64,000 nucleotides of DNA, taken from Bolinopsis microptera. Taxonomy: Eukaryota > Ctenophora > Tentaculata > Lobata > Bolinopsidae. The DNA is taken from positions 11,269,837 to 11,333,836 of the forward strand of contig NC_087080.1 in assembly GCF_026151205.1 (NCBI RefSeq), written 5' to 3'. Both the position numbers and the translations under genes were made by a program. Under the pieces are notes generated by a model. The model saw only the letters and a list, made by a program, of their open reading frames with translations. It had not been told where the DNA came from and ran no database searches. Positions 11,211 through 22,445 of the stretch are shown here, piece after piece. The number at the start of each line of letters is the position of its first letter. Position 1 is the first letter of the stretch.

Positions 11211-12079
11211 GAGTCATTTATCTAAAATTAAGCTGTTAGTGTTCATGATCAACCTATGGCGACAATGTTTTACGTGAAATGTTAAAAGATCATAGTTTAA
11301 GAATTTTATAGATTAACATTTGTCATCTAGCCATCTCAGAATCAATCGCACCGTAATATATTATGGCTAAAGAATAATAGGGTCTCGAAAATTCTATAGT
11401 TTTTCAGTGGGTCGATTGACTGCAGTCTGCACTTGGTATTTAATTTTACCAGTAGTTTATTTATGGTAATACAATTAGGATGACAACTATAGGTAAGTCA
11501 AATTCAAAACACACCGCATACCGTACACTTCAATCAGGTATTTGGTATCCCGGGTATTTTTTGCGGTAATTCGGTTCCCACGGCACCATTCTGATAGGAG
11601 CTACTACTACTGGCTCCAATCGGAATGGTCCCGTGGGAACGGCCGTAAAATAGCCAGACTTCTTGTCTCCTGTACTGTCTAGCACGTGTGGATTATACAG
11701 TAAGAAATTCCGCTATGCAATAAATATAATTGCTCTCGGATCAAACTCTTTTAGGAGAGCGGACTATTCGACTGCTCGTATTCTTCCGAACAGCTGTAAT
11801 ATTATATTACAGAGTTACACTCTGATCATTTATATTCAACTATTTAATATACATTATTGAGCGAGTGTAGTTGATCAAGTCAAAAGTTGAAGTTTGAAAT
11901 ACACCCTGACCCTTTTATCCGTTCATATATTATTACATAGTACATACAGATCCAAGATTTAGGCCTTTATATAGACTTTGAAATTATAAGAAGCAAATAA
12001 AATTAAAATATTTTGAAAATGTCTTGGTTTTAGGAGTAAGAGTCTGAGTAGTAAGGAAGATTACGTACTACATTTACCA
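11211..12079. promoter_or_regulatory. Shared intergenic region of the divergent transposon genes
   Basis: Lies between two outward-facing starts and should hold both promoters. A strong hairpin sits at 11568-11650: left arm CGGTTCCCACGG...ACCATTC, right arm GAATGGTCCCGTGGGAACGG, loop about 10 bp. I could not assign TATA boxes confidently. Confidence 0.45.
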
Positions 12080-12805
12080 ATGGCTAATGACTTGGACAAC
12101 AATTCCACTGAGCATGACGTGCAAAGTGACTCAAGCTCTGCAGAAGTAACTTCTGATTCAAGTAGTGAGGAGGAAAACGAGAACATTCCGGATGACTGTG
12201 GGGTGATCAACAATTCAACATCCATCATGTACAGTTTGGCATTTGACCCCTATCGGCTAGATCTCAGTGACCATGATAGCGACCAAGAACTTTGTAAGGA
12301 GCAGGACTGTGACACAGATGAAGAGGACGATGACGTAGAAGATCGGTTGTGTGCTCCCGTTAGTGTTCACTCAAAAGATTGGTGTATTTGTGGGAAATGC
12401 GAAACACTACCTGAAGGGGAAGTTTCCTACTGTTGCTCTGACGTTAACGTTGTTCGAGACATGATGGAAACAGAAAATCAATGTATAACTGAACACAGCA
12501 AATTTTGCAATTTTATTTTAAATAGAGACGCATTAGAAATGGCCACATATGGTCACAAAACTATTAGTTATCCGGATAAAGATGACCAGGAGAGTTTCCA
12601 CCAACTTCTACGCCATACAGCTTATAGATCCTTTCTAAATTTGTTAGAGTTTCATGGACTGGGGAAAAATAATCGGTACAGGCTCCCTGCGTGTGTAATC
12701 CAATCAATAAGAACCAAATATCCGAGCATTTCAAACGAGTACGTGGGTTTTAAAGAAAGCGAATTTTCATCTCAATCCAACTGTAATACACTCCAACAAT
12801 TCTAG
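12080..12805 (+). CDS. P2X7 C-terminal (ballast)-type domain protein in Kolobok
   Basis: Second gene of the Kolobok element, 241 residues, intronless. Residues 1-95 are Ser/Asp/Glu-rich and disordered-looking. Residues 100-227 match the pattern of the cytoplasmic ballast domain of the P2X7 ATP-gated channel and its stand-alone invertebrate relatives: DWCICGKC at 100-107, CC at 118-119, CITEH at 135-139, AYRSF at 181-185, then RLPACVIQSIRTKYP and YVGF. In P2X7 this domain binds a zinc cluster through cysteines and a guanine nucleotide. There are no membrane helices, so this is not a channel. Its role in transposition is unknown. The start is the first ATG before the acidic region. An AATAAA lies at 12908-12913. 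Confidence 0.8.
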   Translation: MANDLDNNSTEHDVQSDSSSAEVTSDSSSEEENENIPDDCGVINNSTSIMYSLAFDPYRLDLSDHDSDQELCKEQDCDTDEEDDDVEDRLCAPVSVHSKDWCICGKCETLPEGEVSYCCSDVNVVRDMMETENQCITEHSKFCNFILNRDALEMATYGHKTISYPDKDDQESFHQLLRHTAYRSFLNLLEFHGLGKNNRYRLPACVIQSIRTKYPSISNEYVGFKESEFSSQSNCNTLQQF

Positions 12806-12947
12806 TTTCTATGCATTTGTAGTACTTACCCTACTTAGGGATCGTCAATGTCTATTTATAGTTCAATTCACTTAGATATTCGTATATTATGTTTTGTTTT
12901 TTATTCAAATAAAAGTGTCTACTTGAATCATATACTCGGCTGAAAGC

Positions 12948-13443
12948 AACAACAACAACAACAAGGTGATAGCCAAAACTATAAGGATTTTGGAGAACTA
13001 GGGAAATAGTCATAATTCTAAAATTTGAGTGAGTTACACGTGTTTTATTGACAATGATAAACATTTGTAATGTATTACGCTATGCCGTGCGTTCTGGAGG
13101 TTAATAAAGAGTAGGAGTAGCGGTAACAAAGCAACAACAACAACAAGGTGATAGCCAAGACTATAAGGATTTTGGAGAACTAGGGAAATAGTCATAATTC
13201 TGAAATTTGAGTGAGTTACACGTGTTTAATCGACAATGATAAACATTTGTAATGTATTACGCTATGCCGTGCGTTCTGGAGGTTAATAAAAAAGTAGGAG
13301 TAGCGGTAACAAAGCAACAACAACAACAAGGTGATAGCCAAGACTATAAGGATTTTGGAGAACTAGGGAAATAGTCATAATTCTAAAATTTGAGTGAGTT
13401 ACAGGTGTTTTATTGACAACGATAAACATTTGCAACGTATTAC
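12948..13443. repeat. Tandem repeat of about 182 bp, 2.7 copies, in Kolobok
   Basis: Units starting with (CAA)n-GGTGATAGCC recur at about 12963, 13144 and 13328 and share the segments GGATTTTGGAGAACTAGGG and TACGCTATGCC. The array lies just inside the right inner inverted repeat, like subterminal repeats that bind transposase. Confidence 0.85.
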
Positions 13444-13454
13444 GAGCTATGCCA

Positions 13455-13482
13455 GCGCGCATTGAGGGACTTCGTGACGTCA
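13455..13482. repeat. Inner inverted repeat with TGACGTCA palindrome (right)
   Basis: Inverted partner of 8609-8636. The palindrome is at 13475-13482. Confidence 0.6.
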
Positions 13483-13635
13483 CGAGGCCACAGCTTATTA
13501 TTGTAATAACACGCGTTACACGTACGCTAGAGAGTTGGTTCTTTCGGCGATACGATTCTTTACCAGTTTGTCACAGCTGATTTAAATCTTAGCCAAATTG
13601 GAGACTACAAATTTTTCAGTTAACTGGTCCTTTAA

Positions 13636-15207
13636 GCGCTTGAAATGATGGTGACGATATAAAATAATTATGCAAATTGGAGAAATATGTCAAGATCTGG
13701 TGAATCGTTCAGTTAACAAGAGGTGCAATCTTTAAACTGATTTAGTATATTTTGCTAATGGTCACTAGCCGTCGTGACGGTCTGACGTGATATGTAGAGG
13801 ATTCTTTATCATGAATAACTGATTGAACTTTATAAAAACTAGCACGAATGATAGTTCTAACTTCGTTCATGGTAAAGTTCACCTTCATCCGCACCATTTG
13901 GCCTAAATGAGAATTACAATAACTTCGGGAGTAATTACCGTTTAATTAATCAACTTAATTAATGCATAACTTGAACCTATCATAAATATAATTCATGATC
14001 ATTATCCTGACGTCGCCATGGAATCTCTTTCTCTTTCATAATCTTGCTCCAGTTCTATAATTTAGGTACCCGCCTCTGTGATCCTTCCTGTCTTCAACAT
14101 CTTTTGTTGCTTTGTTCAAATAATCTAGCTTTGTTGATTTGTTAGAACCGTTTTAATGAACCGTTGTGTCGTTAAATAAGGTTTATTGAATAGCAGACCA
14201 CGAACAGTACCTAAATAGCTCATATTCTTTGTAACTGAGAGAAACCCAAATCAATACTTCCTGACTCCTGTCACCTTCTGGTCTGTATGGTTAAATAGAA
14301 ACCTTGCCCTCAAAAGCAGCCGCTGCTGTCGTTACTAATAAATATTTGAATCGTCATTATAGATTGCTTGATATTACAATGGAATACTAACATTGTCTTA
14401 CCAGTAGGGCGGCTTAATGAAACTTGAATGGGTATCTGGGTATTTGGTAGAATTAGCACGTGAGGGCATCAGCGATACTCATGTTTGTGTGCGTTTTCAA
14501 TAGTACTAATATTAGCCAGAGAAATTGTTTAAGGAGCACACTTGGGTAGCCTTGAAAAACGATGCCGATCCGCTTAAAATTACCCCACCCATTGCACTTA
14601 TAAAGTTAAAGATTTAAAAAATTGCTGATTAAGCCTCTGAAACACCGGCCAAACCGAAAATCAATAAATTTTTTCTGATGATATTATTTCATTTAACATT
14701 CGATATTTAGCGATGTTGTTATATTTTCGTCACATTTCAAAATTTCGGTTTCCCGAAGAGTTTGAATGTTATTCCTTAATGCTAAATGATCCTTGCACTC
14801 TATCTGTGGTGGTGCCTCTCAATTAGGTGAGTTTTCATTTTTACAACATTTATGAATAAAATATAGAAAATATGATGATGTATCTTTAATTTTATGACAG
14901 GTTTGAAAAAAGGGACTAATGCAATTAGAATTTAAGTTTTTGAGGAAGGCCAGCATCAAAATTTTGATGCTTGAGTAGTACACTTAACTTAGATATCTGA
15001 ACGATTGGTCTCTGGTCTTTAATCAAAGATGAATCATTGGGGTCAAGATAATAAAATGGCAATTTTGGTGTTAGGACTGAGGACGACGAAGCAAACGATT
15101 GTTTGTAGCTTTAACTTGATACGAAAAAATATAGCATACATGTATGATGTACAGTAGAGATTTTTGCATGAAACAATATCAATCTGATAAATGGTAGATT
15201 ATCCCCC
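13636..15207. other. Non-coding stretch
   Basis: AT-rich; no gene or clear repeat structure seen. Confidence 0.5.
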
Positions 15208-15382
15208 TTCAGAAAGATTTATATAACCTCGTAGTCCAAAGTTTCCCCCCTAGAACTTTTATTTTACCCTTAAAGTCAGGTATTTTAACAATTTCTTCTT
15301 TAGCACCAAATTTCCTCTCCAAAATCCAAAATTTTCTCACAGATTATCTGCTGGTCTGCTGCCTTTCTGGAAGTGGGTAGAT
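15208..15382 (-). mobile_element. Short MITE-like repeat, copy 2
   Basis: Inverse-orientation relative of 5113-5263, sharing CCACTTCCAGAAAGGCAGC-type ends and the GAGGAAATTT and ACCTGACTTTAAGGG segments. It is diverged. Confidence 0.5.
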
Positions 15383-16736
15383 TATTGATACCAATTTCAA
15401 CCTACTTTTTTGATCCCTTTGAATCCAAAATAGTTTCTACAGCCCTTATCTTCTTGAGGATTGTAGAGAGGTATTGTTACTTGAACACAAGGATTTGTCT
15501 TGTTCTGTCTTGTATCCGACAAGTTTCCTACAGCAATGCAATCTGAGGAGATATTGAGAGTAAAAATACATAAGTACTTGATAATTCTTAAAACAGCGAA
15601 AATTTATGGTCAAAGCTAACAAAGGGATTTTTAACAAGGGATCACATATAAGGTGAACAATAATTTCATTAAGGCAAAACCTCATTAAATCAATTTGTAT
15701 AATTCAACTTATTGATAAAAATACAATAATGATTGAATATTCCAGGCATAAAAACCTAAAAGAGATGATAGCAATTCTTATTGATATAGTGAAATTCTTC
15801 ATTCATAGTGACGCTACATGTGATTTTGTTTTAAACACCCTTGTCTTAAACGCCCATTTTAACCTTTTTTAGTACAGCAAATTCAGTCAACATTGGGTAA
15901 TAACATAATCAAATTTACTTTTTGAAACCATGGGAACAAAAAGGTTAATTCCTACCTAATTTGAAATCTTTCTCCAACTTAGCTCTCTGGGTTGACTTCA
16001 AAGGAGGAAGTCCAATAAAATGAGGTTTTTTCTTTTTAGTTTCTCCCATAGCTTAAAGAAATTGGAATTATGATTATGAAAACAGTTAAGATAATACAAA
16101 ATATAAGACAAGATAGCAATTAGTTATGGCAATTTTATGCAAGCCAACTTATGAACGTTTGATAAAATTAAACATACCAAATATTTTCTTTTTTGTTCCA
16201 ACATTTACAATTTTTATTTCAAAACAATAACATGAGGTAATTATATCCCGCTCATATTCATAATATTATCCAACAACACATGAGCAGCTGGCTGTAAGTG
16301 ATATGAGAAAAGCCGAATTATAACATCTTTTAATTGTTATGTAGCACGATGAACCAATTAAATGTGCTTTGCCGAGCTGTTATGTGAAGGATTGACATCG
16401 TCAATGGTCAATCAAATTATTTATTACATAAAATAATGAAATTATGTTATGTTATGATATGCTTACGTCATAATATTTAGGGAGGGAGAACTGAAAGCTT
16501 GTGGAAAAACAATTGAGAATGGTGATAGTAGCTCAAAACCGAGAGGATAAAATTTAAATTGGATCTTTTATTTAAATCAAATAATATAATAAAATTCAGA
16601 AGCTCCCGCCGTATATAGTATTCAGTATTGATTAAAAATAGTTCGCAGTTTAAATATTAAAATTGTTTCACAATTTAATTTCTATATTAAATATGTGTTT
16701 TGTTATTCCACCATACCTGACCTTTTATTATTTACT
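15383..16736. other. Non-coding stretch
   Basis: No supported gene. Near 16372-16400 the phrase AAGGATTGACATCGTC recurs with the inverted-repeat family at 31075 and 33786. Confidence 0.45.
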
Positions 16737-16842
16737 TGTCATACGTTGTATAAGCCGACGGGCACGATTGCGCGGCTCCCCCTGTATCGTTGAAAATCTA
16801 TAGCATATAGTGAAACGACAGTGGGGGTCACAACGTGATACA
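16737..16842 (-). mobile_element. Short GC-rich MITE (TGTCATACG family), copy 1
   Basis: Starts TGTCATACGTTGTAT and ends GTCACAACGTGATACA. It shares GCGCGGCTCCCCCTGTA and GTGGGGGTCAC with copies at 28975 and 29440. The AT-rich surroundings make its GC content stand out. Confidence 0.6.
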
Positions 16843-16926
16843 AACCTTCACTATGGGCCGGCGCGCAGCGCTCAGCCTATTTGCTATCATTCCGCCGAAT
16901 TTCTATTTATGAACGTTATAGCCTAG

Positions 16927-17965
16927 CTTGTAGCGCGACGCGTTGTACTGTGCCACGCCGTGCACTCATTTATGCTTCTCGCAACGATCGGCGAAATGCG
17001 CTACTGTTAGGCAGTGCGCCATCGACCGTAAAACGCGCGCGCTGACCATTGAATGGTTTTTTAGCTCTTATTTCGGCCAGCACATTATTTCGGAAACATT
17101 CAAAAAGTTATAATGCTTCCCATATAACAATTTTGTTGAAATTTTGTCAGCGTACGTAAACACTTATGTTCTATTGAACCTAATTTAGTTTGAGCAATTT
17201 CGATGGTCAGAATTTGAGTTATCACCGAATTTATACCTATTTTGTCATTTTTCGACCTCTTAATCAAGACCAATCTCTCACTACTAAATTAGGTTCGGTA
17301 GTTAAGTATGATTCGAAGGTTCTGACAAATTTTCAGCATGATTCATGTTTAGGAATCGAAGATATGATAAAATGATACGACAAAAATGAACGAATTTGGT
17401 CAAATTACGCAAGTTTTACACTTAATTTTGCTCCAAAAGCCGTGCACCATCAAATATGGCACCTAGGCAAAACTCACTGAACATCCCAAAAAAATATGAC
17501 AAATTTGGTCTAGAAAACAATGGTACAAAAATTTTGAAAATCCGAGCAAGTTTATTTTTATCGTGCACCCCCTACTACTGTGCCTCGCCGAGCTGCGATT
17601 AATTGACATGGACATCTTCAATTAAAGCCTAGCCTGAGGTCCCCAGGTAAACATGACCTAAATCGATTGTATTACCAACTAATCATCAACTAATGAAGAC
17701 ATGACAGTTTTGAGTTTACTCAAAATAAAATGCTACAAAAACTCCATGTTTTATAATTATATTGTATACTTACTACTATACGAGCGCTTTTGCATTTGAC
17801 TATGCGCGGCACTGATCTTTTTAGCCTCTTGCATAACTTCTACTTTTTGACGATTTCAATTCATTGCAGCTCAGTAAGGCCCAGTAGCGCATTTCGCCAA
17901 TCTATGTGGTTGCGAGAAGCATAATTAAGTGCACGGCGCAGCCCAGTAACGCATTGCGCTACAAG
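16927..17965. mobile_element. Non-autonomous element with inverted CTTGTAGCGC ends
   Basis: The left end CTTGTAGCGCGACGCGTT... is inverted at the right (...AACGCATTGCGCTACAAG). Similarity extends about 100 bp through the GCCGTGCAC and TCTCGCAAC segments. The interior is AT-rich and non-coding. The 61-residue frame at 17190-17375 has no support. A longer relative lies at 30979-33869. Confidence 0.6.
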
Positions 17966-18471
17966 CCTTGATCATCGATGTATTTTCGGACGCTGATTTC
18001 GAAATCCGAATCACCCCCATGACATATGGTTAAAATGCCCTGGCGAGATATTGGCGAAAAACTGTCGATCTCGATCACGTGATATTACCGTAAATCGTTG
18101 CAATATGTTTATTTATATCCCAGCAAACCCTACCGGCTGGGGTATATCTCCAAAAGTAAAATAAATAGAACCTTCCAGTTCCAGTTTTCAAATTTAAAGT
18201 TAGCTCCCCAGGAGCAAAATTTGGGACAACTTAAATTCTGAATTAAACCGAAAAGTTTGATTTTCAATTTTGGGCTAAATAAAAGATCGCAGCTTTTAAA
18301 CTTTGCAAAGTAATGTCGTTGTCATGACTACTAGGCTAAATGCAGCGTGCGAAAGGTGAACTTCAAACTTGATGTGACGCGCGAGGACAAACGTGCTGTT
18401 GAAAATCGATCACCTCTATAGCGAGCCCGGCAGGCGGTAAGGTTTTCTGGGATTGCAGCTTTGCAACTTAG
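17966..18471. other. Non-coding stretch
   Basis: No gene seen. Confidence 0.45.
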
Positions 18472-18552
18472 CGGGTGATACTCGTAAAATATTTGTTCCA
18501 GGACCGTCGACGAGTCCAACTCGGCGCGCGGATCCTGGTAGGTTGTAAACCT
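18472..18552 (-). repeat. Conserved GC-rich 85-bp repeat, copy A
   Basis: Contains GGACCGTCGACGAGTCCAAC and the end GGTAGGTTGTAAACCT. It is inverted relative to copies B (18600-18683) and C (23013-23098). Confidence 0.75.
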
Positions 18553-18599
18553 ACAACTTTGCAACTTGAGTGAAGAGCAGAGTATGAAAACACATTTTA

Positions 18600-18683
18600 G
18601 GTTTATAACCTACCAGGACGCGCGCCGAGTTGGACTCGTCGACGGTCCTAATATTTGAAACAAATATATTACGAGTATCACCC
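18600..18683 (+). repeat. Conserved GC-rich 85-bp repeat, copy B
   Basis: Forms an inverted pair with copy A over a 47-bp spacer. Relative to copy C it has a stop and length changes in the would-be frame, arguing against coding. Confidence 0.75.
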
Positions 18684-19907
18684 GTTAAGAAAACACACAG
18701 CAGGTATGAGGTAAGCAACTCATTTTGGTGACTGTTCCTCATATCACCTAATGCATTGCACGAGAAATCCATTTAAGTTGGTTTTACAGCCCAACAACAC
18801 TTCTTTATCCCTACAAATTCATGTTTTATTCAAACGAAGAACATATTGATCCTGCGGCTGCAAGAAAGAAAAACATGAATATCGTCTCCTTAACTAATAG
18901 TAATCGAACAAGTACTATTACAATTTTCATAGCACTAGCAGAGCACGATAACAAAGTCAAAAGAAAAACAAAGCAGGTAACCAACATCACAAAACAATCA
19001 TGATAACAACTGAATTAAATTTATTCTGAACGACCGGCAGCAATGTGCTCCGTGATCCCGAGCGCGGACCGACCAATAGCAATAAAAGTGGTATGTCAAG
19101 TGACGCCGATCCGTCCAATCACGAACAGGAAAAGCGAGCAGACAGATATCATATGTTTACTTTCCTTATTTGTATTTGACCCTCTGTTCACATAGTTATC
19201 GTTACCAATACCACAGCTTGACTCGGCAATTGCAAGGTGCTCATATGTCATATCTGCACCGTACACACGCCATGATCTGATTACGTCATTAACTAGAATG
19301 ATGTGAACGTGTAACCGTACCCATGCACACGTACAATACAAACTGTTTGGTGGGTGGGTGGGGGGGTTAAGATAGGCAACCGATCTTGACAGTGTTTAGG
19401 TCGCTCCTCCAACTGACTTTGGTGCTTACCGTCCGAACATGAACAGAATATTAACCTTGCTTAGTAATAGAGTTCATATCTGCGCAAATAAAATGAATAG
19501 GCAGGATTGGCGATTAATTTGTGCAGGAATCAGATTAAGGCTTTAAAACCTGCCATATTAGATGGCAGGATTCAATTGCTGGAAGGGGCCTATAATTCAT
19601 CAGCGTCGTATATATTTTTTAAAAACTAGGAAGAAACTACACGAGGATTTATTTATTTAATGCAAGCTTCTGTCCATAGCTTTTTTATTGATGCGACCTC
19701 CAGGCATTCAATGTTGAACCATTTGCTAAGCTTCACTTCGTCTACACCGTTTACTTCCTTATTGTCGATAATCAAGCATTTGTTCTTGGAGTGTTTTAAA
19801 ATTCCAGGAACACAGATGGTGGATCATTTTAATGAATCCTCAGTCTGTTCTCACAGTCTGTTTAGCACTTCGTGTCTCTTCGTGAGAGTTGTCACGGCTC
19901 GAGTCAT
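18684..19907. other. Non-coding stretch with dispersed repeat
   Basis: About 19050-19200 is the inverse of a segment at 6870-7000 (GGGTCAAATACAAATAAGG, AAAGTAAACATATGATA). No gene seen. Confidence 0.5.
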
Positions 19908-19916
19908 GTCCCGTCT

Positions 19917-21124
19917 TTTTTTTCTTTTTTTTTTTTTCTTTTTTTAAGAGAGGCTGGGCCAAGATAGCCCACGAGAGGATAGCATTGAGATGCTCTGCCT
20001 ACCTCTGGGGTGTGTCAACCTTGGGGAAGGTTGCCGGTGAAATCAGAGTGATTGGTGGAGGATGGTGTAAGATGTTATATGAGTCAAAATGATACGCTTA
20101 AATGCCAGCTGGGTTTGGAAAAGTAAAACGAGACGAGATAGCATATATGAGATAATACTTTAAGTCACCCCGGTCTGATCCAGCTCTTCCGGCACAATTA
20201 AGCGTTTGGTGCGGTTTGCGAAATTGACAATTGTGGTGATGTGTTGGTTGTCGAATATGTCATTGACAGAGAGGAAGTAGTCCTGGAAATATTGACCTCT
20301 AATTTGGGCAATAGCTGGACACTGTCCAAGGAAGTGTGAGACAGTTTCCTCTCCGTCGCCGCACATAGGACAAGCACTGGTGTTTGATTTGCAAATGGTG
20401 TGAAGGTGTTTGTTTAAGCCGCAGTGACCCGTGATGAGGTGAACTGCAGTTCTGTAATCTTGTCTGTTTTTGCTGAGTGTAGTGTTGAGGTTTTTGATGA
20501 TTTTGGCATGCTTGTGGCCGAGTGTCAGTTTGGTGTGTCTGGGACCGTCAGTTAACCAAGTTTCCTGATTCAGTCTGTTGACTTTGTTGTCGATTTGACG
20601 CTTGATGTAGGATTGTGGAACTGGACACTTCAAAGTGGATTCACTGATTGTACCAAGCTTGGCCAGCTCATCTGCTTTTTCGTTCCCCCACAATCCGATG
20701 TGTGCTGCAATCCATCGTATCTCTAGCGTGTTGTTGGATCCGAGTGCATTAAGAGAGTCGTAACAGTCTCTTGTAGTTCTACTCCGCGTTGAAAGCGCAG
20801 AGATAGCTTGTATAGATGAGAGACTGTCAGACCATATGATGATATGTGTGTTGGTATATGTAGAGAGATATTTGCAAGCTTCAATGATGGCGGTGAGCTC
20901 TGTTTGGTAAACAGTGCAATAATCAGGGAGCTTGAATGATCTTTCTTCAAGGGTGGTGTTATTGTTGTCAGTTGTGATGATATAGCCAGCCCCGCATCCT
21001 GAGTCTGTGAGTGACCCGTCAGTGTAGCAGGTGATCGTTTCACTGGTAATGTTGTCAATGGTGTTTTGAAGTGAATTTCTATATTCAGTGGTATCGGCTC
21101 CAGGAGTTGTGACGGTGAAGTGCC
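19917..21124 (-). mobile_element. 3' fragment of an I/LOA/R1-like LINE with exact 9-bp target duplication
   Basis: An A-rich tail (T-rich on the plus strand, 19917-19946) follows a coding fragment read on the minus strand. GTCCCGTCT occurs immediately outside both ends (19908-19916 and 21125-21133), defining the insertion exactly. The element is heavily 5'-truncated. Confidence 0.85.
20160..21122 (-). CDS. Partial LINE protein: RNase H and C-terminal zinc knuckle
   Basis: Fragment of a retrotransposon polyprotein; RNase H would remove template RNA after reverse transcription. The continuous frame holds the four RNase H acidic/His motifs: YTDGS, TELTAI, SDSLSSI and AAHIGLWGNEKADELA. It then has a CPMCGDGEETVSHFLGQC cluster typical of the C-terminus of RNase H-bearing LINEs. 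The frame runs unbroken from the 5' truncation point to the stop at 20160, so only a downstream piece is visible if a start codon is required. Endonuclease and polymerase are absent, so it is non-functional. Confidence 0.85.
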   Translation of the reverse strand, partial: HFTVTTPGADTTEYRNSLQNTIDNITSETITCYTDGSLTDSGCGAGYIITTDNNNTTLEERSFKLPDYCTVYQTELTAIIEACKYLSTYTNTHIIIWSDSLSSIQAISALSTRSRTTRDCYDSLNALGSNNTLEIRWIAAHIGLWGNEKADELAKLGTISESTLKCPVPQSYIKRQIDNKVNRLNQETWLTDGPRHTKLTLGHKHAKIIKNLNTTLSKNRQDYRTAVHLITGHCGLNKHLHTICKSNTSACPMCGDGEETVSHFLGQCPAIAQIRGQYFQDYFLSVNDIFDNQHITTIVNFANRTKRLIVPEELDQTGVT

Positions 21125-21149
21125 GTCCCGTCTGTTCCGACCCTTAGTC

Positions 21150-21385
21150 ACAAATGACAAAATTAAGTCACGCTAGCCACACAATGTTTTCAGTTTTGGA
21201 ATCCTATGTTGTAAAATTGTTAAGTTATTAAATTGAATATTCTACAAGTCGATTGTGCTGATCACCAGCTCAACTAGCCCCAGTCATCCTGCCCATTCTA
21301 TTGTACAACTATCTATGAGGATAATTCTAGGTTAATAAATCTTTAATTATCAGAAAACTCAGTGTAAGACATTACGTAAGATCAC
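21150..21385 (+). repeat. Duplicated segment, copy 1
   Basis: Shares CACACAATGTTTT, CATCACCAGCTCAACTA-like, TGAGGATAATTCTA and AAGACATTACGTAA segments in the same order with 22200-22445. The LINE inserted just beside this copy. Confidence 0.65.
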
Positions 21386-22199
21386 ACCTTGTAAGTCAAT
21401 TGTCATGTTAAACACAACAATCGTGCAAGGCATGAACGACATATACGACGCTGTTGAATGCCTTACTGGACTTCATATTATATCTCCGTCATTATTTGAA
21501 CGGACATTTATTGGACGCTGGAGGCCCTAACGTTCATTTTAATGTCCGTTGAATAAAGTCTGTATGTTTGCGGTCCATCCAAGCCAAAGTCTGTTGAGCT
21601 TTTTTCCCGGAAGTATTCCACCAAGAACCAGATGCACCATATAAGTGCACTATTGATCTATCACTGACTGCACCCTTTTGCACATTTTCATGCCCATAAC
21701 TATGGTTAGGGTCACACGTTTTTCATGACGTAAAATAAAAAACATCAGAAATTAGTAGAATTACCTTTAAAATAAGGAAAAACATATTCAGGAAGTTTCT
21801 GAATGTTTAGTATCATTATCAGATAGCTAGTTGCATTGATTTTTCATTGGTAGATTGGGGAGACCTAGAATGAACTTGTTATCGGTTTTAAGAAGTGATT
21901 TAAGTAGTAGAAATTTGCAAATGGACAACTTGCATGAATTGAACGAAATTAGAGATATAGCTGCATGCAACAGATGTTGGGAAAATCTTTTTCAAGGGTA
22001 CAGTTTACCGCATTAAGGTATTTTTAAGAATCATTTTTGTCGGTAAGATCCTGTTTTATAATAATAATAGTTGCATTGATAATGAATCTACTTTTCATAT
22101 TATCCATGCATTATTACATTTTTTTTAAAGAGAGTGAATCTTGGCAAATGAACAACTTATTAAGCTGAATCACAATCCCTCATCAGATTGAAATTGAGT
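21386..22199. other. Non-coding stretch
   Basis: No gene seen. Confidence 0.45.
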
Positions 22200-22445
22200 C
22201 ATTTTATTTTAGTCACATTAGTCGCTTGTACACACAATGTTTTGGAATCTTAATTCTTACATTGTAAAGTTATAAAATTATAATATTGAATACTCTACTT
22301 CAATTTGGCTCATCACCAGCTCAACTATAGCCCCAGTTATCCTGTCCACCTTATCGTAAAACCTTCTTAGATGAGGATAATTCTATAGGTTAATACATCT
22401 TGAATTGTCAGGAAACTGCAAGTTTAAGACATTACGTAATAGTCA
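22200..22445 (+). repeat. Duplicated segment, copy 2
   Basis: Direct relative of 21150-21385, about 1.05 kb away, with small insertions and deletions. Confidence 0.65.

Larger units (their letters stand above)
8470..13631. mobile_element. Complete Kolobok DNA transposon (5.16 kb)
   Basis: The ends are exact inverted repeats of 20 bp starting AGGACCAGTTAACTG, each flanked by TTAA (8466-8469, 13632-13635). A second inverted block of about 28 bp lies inside (8609-8636 and 13455-13482) and starts with the palindrome TGACGTCA. TTAA duplications plus a THAP-domain transposase define the Kolobok superfamily. Two intact intronless genes point outward from a shared central region. Intact termini and frames suggest recent, perhaps present, activity. 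A relic of the right end occurs at 31264-31365. Confidence 0.9.

Noticed and set aside
18472-18683. Hammerhead-ribozyme-like phrase (GAGTCC ... GCGCG)
   Set aside because: The conserved CUGANGA and GAAA core motifs are missing in all copies.
20723-21160. 145-residue minus-strand frame
   Set aside because: It overlaps the true RNase H frame in another register; the real frame has YTDGS and later motifs.
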